Assembly (NCBI RefSeq): GCF_022968395.1
Contig: NZ_JALJQZ010000002.1
Span: 186,001 to 250,000, forward strand
Length of the DNA: 64,000 nt
Reading direction: 5' to 3'
Source: Affinirhizobium lemnae
GTDB taxonomy: Bacteria > Pseudomonadota > Alphaproteobacteria > Rhizobiales > Rhizobiaceae
Shown: piece by piece, positions 59,658 through 64,000 of the stretch
How the letters are laid out: every line of letters starts with the position of its first letter
How positions within the stretch are numbered: the first letter of the stretch is position 1
Position numbers and translations under genes: made by a program
Notes under the pieces: generated by a model
The model's input: the letters and a program-made list of their open reading frames with translations, nothing else
Told to the model about the DNA's origin: nothing
Databases searched by the model: none

Positions 59658-60208
59658 GGGACCGGGGCAACCATGTACGCGATCCGGGCTCCGTCTACCG
59701 GAATTTCCAGCCTTAACCATCCGCTAGACTCGCTTACCCGGCACACAACTCCGCCATCACCATCCTGAACAAACCCGCGTTTCCCCCCGACGAATGCAGT
59801 GACGCAATCGGCAACCAGAACGTCATTCTCCTTCAATCGGCTCGCGACAATCTCGGTTGCCTGGTTCAGATTGACGATACTGCCCTCCACCTCCGACACT
59901 TTGATGAAATTGTCGAACCTACTGCGGAGGATATTTACCAGTCCAGACGGACTGTCAGCGTTACCTAGAAGTTCAGCCGAGGAAGACTGAGGGCCTTGAA
60001 GACCCTCCACAACCACATCGCACCAGTTCTGCTCGCGGATTTCGGTCGACCAACATGCCGATGCGTTCTTCACCCACGCGCCATCCTCAGGCGGATCGTC
60101 CGGATTGAGATTGCAGGTACACTTCTCGCGTGTTGGATTTTCCGCACTTGCTTCGCCTACCGGTCCCGCTACGAACGAAAGTGCTATCAGCAAGTACAGT
60201 ATCCGCAT
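59654..60208 (-). CDS. Uncharacterised secreted protein, first gene of a coupled cluster
   Basis: A protein of about 184 residues from ATG 60208 with a cleavable signal peptide (MRILYLLIALSFVAG ending ASA), then a Cys-rich segment (EKCTCNLNPDD, SACWSTEIREQNWC). It is predicted periplasmic or exported. It heads a three-gene operon of exported, membrane and small cytoplasmic proteins. Confidence 0.65.
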   Translation of the reverse strand: MRILYLLIALSFVAGPVGEASAENPTREKCTCNLNPDDPPEDGAWVKNASACWSTEIREQNWCDVVVEGLQGPQSSSAELLGNADSPSGLVNILRSRFDNFIKVSEVEGSIVNLNQATEIVASRLKENDVLVADCVTAFVGGKRGFVQDGDGGVVCRVSESSGWLRLEIPVDGARIAYMVAPVP

Positions 60209-60788
60209 ATCGATTGCCCCCAAAACATTGGCAATCCTACAAGGAACACTCGCAAACGCAACGCGCTAAACTACCAGCACAAAGGTTCAACTTGAGCTTG
60301 GCGTTGGTGACGTCCTGCTTAACGGATCGTCCCGTGCCATTTTTATAAATGGTATTCAGAGTTCCCGCAGCGTCTAATCCGAGATGCGAGAGAGGCAACG
60401 ATATACGCCGAGTGATCGTCGAGAGGCTTCGTGACGAAACCTTGTGGATTTGCTCTTTTTAGTTGATTTCAGCCCTTGAACCCGCAGCGGATAGATCCGA
60501 TATTTCAGATATCTGGTCACGAGGGGAAACCTGGGGGATCGGAGACTTACTTGAAGCTGTCAAGCCCGAAGGCGGCCAGCAGTAATGCAATGATGATGTC
60601 CATCCGGACCTCCGCATGAAGCTGGACGATGAAGGTACATGACGAGCAATCGTTCATGCAGCTAATATAGTCCATAATCTCGACTACTTGTGCCGCAGGG
60701 TATCCCATACCCGTTGTAAACAGTCGGGGGCGAAAGGATAACCGGACGCACAACGGTCCTTTTGCCCCCTCTCGCATCAGGGGGTGTC
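60209..60788. other. Upstream region of the reverse transcriptase: possible non-coding RNA
   Basis: No supported gene in 580 bp. It contains short hairpins: CCATTT/AAATGG at 60337-60352 and GATAT/ATATC at 60499-60513. Several defence reverse transcriptases use an RNA encoded just upstream of the RT, so this stretch is a candidate, on position alone. Confidence 0.35.
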
Positions 60789-62222
60789 TTGAAAGCTTGG
60801 ACTGCTTCCGTTCGGCGTTATCCTCATTTCGATCCAGTCATATCTGAAGCTGACGCTGAGGCTGTAGCGACCGATCCGAAGCGCGTAGCGGCTCATACAT
60901 TCTATCCATTTCTTAAATACGACGAAGGCTGGACCGCGTATGCGAAGAAAGGAAAGAAGGGTAAGCGAAAAGATCGACCCATTCGGTTCGCGGCCAGGCT
61001 GGATAGCTGCATATTCTCCTATTACCGCTACTTGCTTTCGAAACCCTACGAAGCCCGCTTGTCGTCGGAAGCGCTCTCAAACTCTGTAATTGCCTACCGT
61101 CGTATTCCAAAGCTTGCTGGAGGTGGCGGCCAGAGCAACATCGATTTCGCGCGTAGCGCAGTCGAAGCTATCCAGTCACAGGGGAATTGCTGTGCCATCG
61201 CACTCGACATAAGCAGCTTCTTCGAGACGCTGGACCATTTACAGCTGCGGGATGTTTGGGCTAATTTGCTGGGGGTCGCACGCCTCCCCGACGATCATTT
61301 TAAGGTGTTTAAAGCGATCACCCGGTACGCCTTTGTCGACGTGAAAAAGGCCTATATCCGACTCGGATACTATGGTGACAAAACCGATAAGCACGGCAGG
61401 ACAAGGCCTGGCTATCTGGTCAGCCGAGATAAAATTCCTGTTCAGCTGTGTGACGGCAAAACCTTCCGCGAAAAGATCGGGCGATCTTCGACGCAGCCAT
61501 CGATCATAGAAGTGAACCCTCACGCTATGGGCGTACCGCAGGGAGCGCCGTTGTCTGACCTATTGGCAAACGCATATCTTTTAGAATTTGACAAGCATCT
61601 TCGAGACATCTGCACGAAGCTTGGCGGTTGCTTTTTCCGCTATTCAGACGACATCTTGGTAATCGCGCCTATCTCTGCCAACGACGCGATTGCGTTGGAG
61701 AAAGACATCCGAGACGCCATTACGCTCTACGGTAAAGGCCTAGTCATCAAAGAAGAAAAATCCGCTATTCACCAGTTCGAGAGCAAGGGATCGAAACAGA
61801 ACATTTCCACGATCAAGGCGTCTGACAAGGACGGCAAGCCGATGCCGAACAAACCGTTCGAATACCTGGGCTTCAGATATGACGGTCGGCACGTTTACAT
61901 CCGTGACAAGACCATGAGCAACCTTCACCGTAAGATCGCTTCTGTGTGCCGCGCAGTCGCAATTCGCCAGCGGAAGCGGTATCAAGGGAAAGCCTACCAA
62001 GACATTCTTGCATTGACGAACTGTGAGAAGGTCATCCAAGTCTTCGGCTCCGTTGAAGACTTTCATTCAAAAGCGGCTGACTACCGAGCCTGGACATTCA
62101 CAACCTATGCCAAGCGCGCATCGAAGACTATGGGTGAATTAGGAAAGCCTATTCCTAGACAGCTAAAAAACTTGCGGGCAGCAGTATACCGTCGGTTGGA
62201 TTACGAGCTTTCGCGGGTATAA
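60789..62222 (+). CDS. Reverse transcriptase of the unknown-group/defence type (DRT-like)
   Basis: A protein of 477 residues from TTG 60789, preceded by AGGGGG; TTG 60762 is a longer option. RT motifs are in order: ALDISSFFE with Asp140 (motif A), GVPQGAPLS at 248-256 (motif B), RYSDD with catalytic Asp pair 287-288 (motif C), and FEYLGFRY (motif D/E region). There is no group II intron maturase (X/HNH) domain and no intron structure, so it is not a mobile intron. A separate nitrilase-family gene follows, as in RT-nitrilase defence groups (UG1/DRT1 and UG5). Confidence 0.88.
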   Translation: MKAWTASVRRYPHFDPVISEADAEAVATDPKRVAAHTFYPFLKYDEGWTAYAKKGKKGKRKDRPIRFAARLDSCIFSYYRYLLSKPYEARLSSEALSNSVIAYRRIPKLAGGGGQSNIDFARSAVEAIQSQGNCCAIALDISSFFETLDHLQLRDVWANLLGVARLPDDHFKVFKAITRYAFVDVKKAYIRLGYYGDKTDKHGRTRPGYLVSRDKIPVQLCDGKTFREKIGRSSTQPSIIEVNPHAMGVPQGAPLSDLLANAYLLEFDKHLRDICTKLGGCFFRYSDDILVIAPISANDAIALEKDIRDAITLYGKGLVIKEEKSAIHQFESKGSKQNISTIKASDKDGKPMPNKPFEYLGFRYDGRHVYIRDKTMSNLHRKIASVCRAVAIRQRKRYQGKAYQDILALTNCEKVIQVFGSVEDFHSKAADYRAWTFTTYAKRASKTMGELGKPIPRQLKNLRAAVYRRLDYELSRV

Positions 62223-62535
62223 GACTCCGAAACAAGCGGTTGGGCTAGGCAGGCTGAAGGGCGGCTCCATGTTCCCCATGCCAATGCAAATTCTGCGTGG
62301 CACCCACTCTGATTGGATCAACTTGCATCATGAAGAATTAGTACCCTAAAAAGGGAAGCCATTGCTTCGGTGGGTATAAATTTCAACTCCTATCAACAAC
62401 CGACCCGGCTAGGGTGGATTGTGGCACAATCAATCAGAACGGGAAATAAATGGCTTCTGTTGATTGCATTTTCAGTGCTGAAATTTTATCAGGGCAGAAA
62501 CGCTTTCCATAGAATTCTGAAGAGCTTTTCTTTCC
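62223..62535. other. Spacer between the RT and nitrilase genes
   Basis: No supported gene in 313 bp, which is long for a defence operon. It is AT-rich and could hold a promoter or an RNA used by the RT. A frame at 62370-62762 runs into the nitrilase gene out of phase and looks like chance. Confidence 0.3.
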
Positions 62536-63831
62536 ATGGACACAGAATTTCCCGATCTATCGACCTTGAAGGAATGCTTCAGAGCTATCCCGGACATGGA
62601 CCCCACACGTCGTTTGAAGCTGGCTGCATACTACCTTTGGCATGCTTTCTCGCGAGCCCCATCCCCCTTCTTGCAGTCGTATGCGGATGTCTCCGAAACT
62701 GTATACCTGAAGGAAGCGAAGCCTTTGATCTCGGAGCCCGATTCAATAATTGCAAAATTTGATCTGGAGAACGACACAGCGCTCGCCAAAACACTTGGGG
62801 TCTATCTGCGTGCTATAGATGAGGTAATTGCTGCTGAAAACTATGGCAGCTTTCCGGTCGATCCAAATGTAGACTGGGTTATTGATGGTGCACCGCGCGC
62901 TGCATTCTTTATCCCAGAAAGCCCACGCGCTTGGAGGTCGGACAAAAATCCTGATGATGATCATCGAGTTTTCAATCAGCGGGGGCTATTAAAAAATCGC
63001 ATCCTGCCGGGTGTAATCGATGGGGCCGATGTGAAATTCTATTTCCTTCAAAGTTCACAGGCCCCTACCACGAAGATTAAGTTCGGAGCTGTACTATACC
63101 CAAAAATAAAATTCGAATATGATCCACCGGAAACCGATGATTTTATTATTACCAAGGCGGCCTGCAGGAAAAAGGATACAATTGCAGCTGACGCGATCCG
63201 TCGGTCGCATCAAGAGCAATGTTCTATTACCGTCTTCCCAGAAATGACTGTCGACGGTGATGCTTTAGCAGAAATAAAAAATAATCTTAAGCTTAAGCCT
63301 TGGCTTGAAGAAGGCCCCCTCGGCGTTGTTCCGGATATTGTCATAGCTGGTTCATGGCATCAGCAGCGCGATGGAGCCATGTACAACGTCGCAACGGTTT
63401 TGGATGGCAATGGCGACTTGAAGTTTGAGTATCGCAAGCGACTAAAATATCGAGATGCAAAGTCGGGCAGGGCTGAGAGGATAGAATACGGCACAGAGCT
63501 TCCCGTGATAATTCTTGAGCATGGTCTGTTTGGAGTTGGCATATGCCTAGATTACTGTGACGGCTCTTATCCGACCCCTTATGGGAAGCTAGATGTTGAC
63601 TGCGTTCTCGTGCCTTCTTGTGGCAATGATCAAACTATGCGGAGTCATATCGACAAGGCATGGAACCTAAATCTTGATCGGAAGTCGCGCGCGTTCGTGG
63701 TTCAGCAGGGTGATTCCGGTCAACCACGAAGGCCGTTCCTCGGTTATGTCCTTCCGCCGATGGCGGTGAAGTCGTCCACTCAAGTTGCATCGCTAACGGT
63801 GCGCGAAACCTGGTCGACTTACGATGTTTGA
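62536..63831 (+). CDS. Nitrilase/C-N hydrolase-like protein paired with the RT
   Basis: A 431-residue protein with an N-terminal region of about 200 residues of unknown fold, then a nitrilase domain. The Glu-Lys-Cys triad is visible: Glu236 in FPEMTVDG, Lys301 in YRKRLKY, and Cys337 in GVGICLDYCDG. In RT-nitrilase defence proteins this domain is fused to the RT; here it is a separate gene. The intact triad suggests an active amidase-type or acyl-transfer enzyme whose substrate is unknown. Confidence 0.85.
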   Translation: MDTEFPDLSTLKECFRAIPDMDPTRRLKLAAYYLWHAFSRAPSPFLQSYADVSETVYLKEAKPLISEPDSIIAKFDLENDTALAKTLGVYLRAIDEVIAAENYGSFPVDPNVDWVIDGAPRAAFFIPESPRAWRSDKNPDDDHRVFNQRGLLKNRILPGVIDGADVKFYFLQSSQAPTTKIKFGAVLYPKIKFEYDPPETDDFIITKAACRKKDTIAADAIRRSHQEQCSITVFPEMTVDGDALAEIKNNLKLKPWLEEGPLGVVPDIVIAGSWHQQRDGAMYNVATVLDGNGDLKFEYRKRLKYRDAKSGRAERIEYGTELPVIILEHGLFGVGICLDYCDGSYPTPYGKLDVDCVLVPSCGNDQTMRSHIDKAWNLNLDRKSRAFVVQQGDSGQPRRPFLGYVLPPMAVKSSTQVASLTVRETWSTYDV

Positions 63832-63918
63832 TCGTCGGCTTCTTGACATAGCTTTAATAAGAGCCAATGTAAAATGAAATGAAGTGAAACGTTCGGTAGT
63901 GACAACCTGGTGCAATCG

Positions 63919-64000
63919 ATGGACATTCTTTCTCGGCTCGATTTGGTGGCTCGTGGCGAATTTTCCCCGGCGGAAGCACTGAAACTGGCGCGCGCCGCCG
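63919..64000 (+). CDS. Partial gene at the right edge
   Basis: An ATG at 63919 (or GTG 63910) opens a frame that runs off the window after 27 residues (MDILSRLDLVARGEFSPAEA). It is GC-rich, unlike the preceding genes, and may mark the return to core sequence. Too short to identify. Confidence 0.5.
   Translation, partial: MDILSRLDLVARGEFSPAEALKLARAA

Larger units (their letters stand above)
47440..63900. mobile_element. Probable genomic (defence) island anchored at tRNA-Leu
   Basis: Immediately after the tRNA, recognisable housekeeping genes stop. The sequence becomes more AT-rich, with many TTG/GTG starts and genes of nuclease, ABC-ATPase, PIN, AAA-protease and reverse transcriptase families. 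No integrase, transposase or conjugation gene is visible, and no second copy of the tRNA 3' end was found, so the right border is unproven. A GC-rich coding start at 63919 may be the return to core genome. Confidence 0.55.

Noticed and set aside
60547..60777. Minus-strand 76-residue frame upstream of the reverse transcriptase
   Set aside because: Low-complexity translation with no ribosome-binding site, lying in a likely promoter or RNA region.
60762..62222. Group II intron-encoded protein
   Set aside because: The RT lacks maturase and endonuclease domains and no domain V-like intron structure is visible around it.

Overview
The window looks like a Rhizobiaceae chromosome (Agrobacterium/Rhizobium type). 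The evidence is its protein families and neighbourhoods: CobS/CobT cobaltochelatase with a DnaJ-domain protein and BolA, a TIGR02302-type protein beside lysA, a CpdR-like receiver, divergent ftsEX, PduO with a small twin-helix membrane protein and EtfAB, and a high-GC codon style. The genus is inferred from gene content only.

Positions 1-47350 are mostly ordinary core genome. In order: an M20 amidohydrolase (cut by the left edge), a penicillin-binding carboxypeptidase, a His-rich CobW-type GTPase, a TusA-like protein with an L,D-transpeptidase lipoprotein, accA, xerD, aroK-aroB-CorC-like protein, bolA/dnaJ-like/cobS/cobT/phytase-like esterase, a queuosine-precursor transporter, rpmB, a DMT exporter, gloB, hisC-tyrosine dehydrogenase, a ChaC-like cyclotransferase, 3-hydroxybutyryl-CoA dehydrogenase, tlpA, argH-lptM-lysA, a TIGR02302 protein, a CpdR-like regulator, hpt, ftsE-ftsX-DUF218-plsC, etfBA, pduO, an SDR, a YihY protein, gluQ, a DNA glycosylase, an HNH protein and dsbB. 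The main non-coding oddity is 15872-17587. It holds several strong hairpins and an exact 94-bp tandem repeat array bracketed by 34-bp inverted repeats.

A tRNA-Leu(CAA) at 47355-47439 marks an abrupt change. From there to about 63.9 kb the sequence is visibly more AT-rich, poor in recognisable housekeeping genes, and full of conflict-type genes. These are a GIY-YIG nuclease, a three-gene ABC-ATPase system with a nuclease-like first protein (49825-53259), a PIN-domain toxin-like gene with a divergent small gene and a CtrA-like site, a four-gene minus-strand cluster (TnsA-like protein, soluble FtsH-like AAA+/zinc protease, calcineurin-type phosphoesterase, unknown protein), a three-gene cluster of secreted, membrane and small proteins, and a reverse transcriptase followed by a stand-alone nitrilase-family protein. 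I read this as a genomic or defence island anchored at the tRNA. No integrase and no second att copy are visible, so the border and mechanism are inferred.

The best candidates for undescribed or under-described systems are the RT plus nitrilase pair (60789-63831), the ABC three-component operon, and the TnsA-like/FtsH-like/phosphoesterase cluster.
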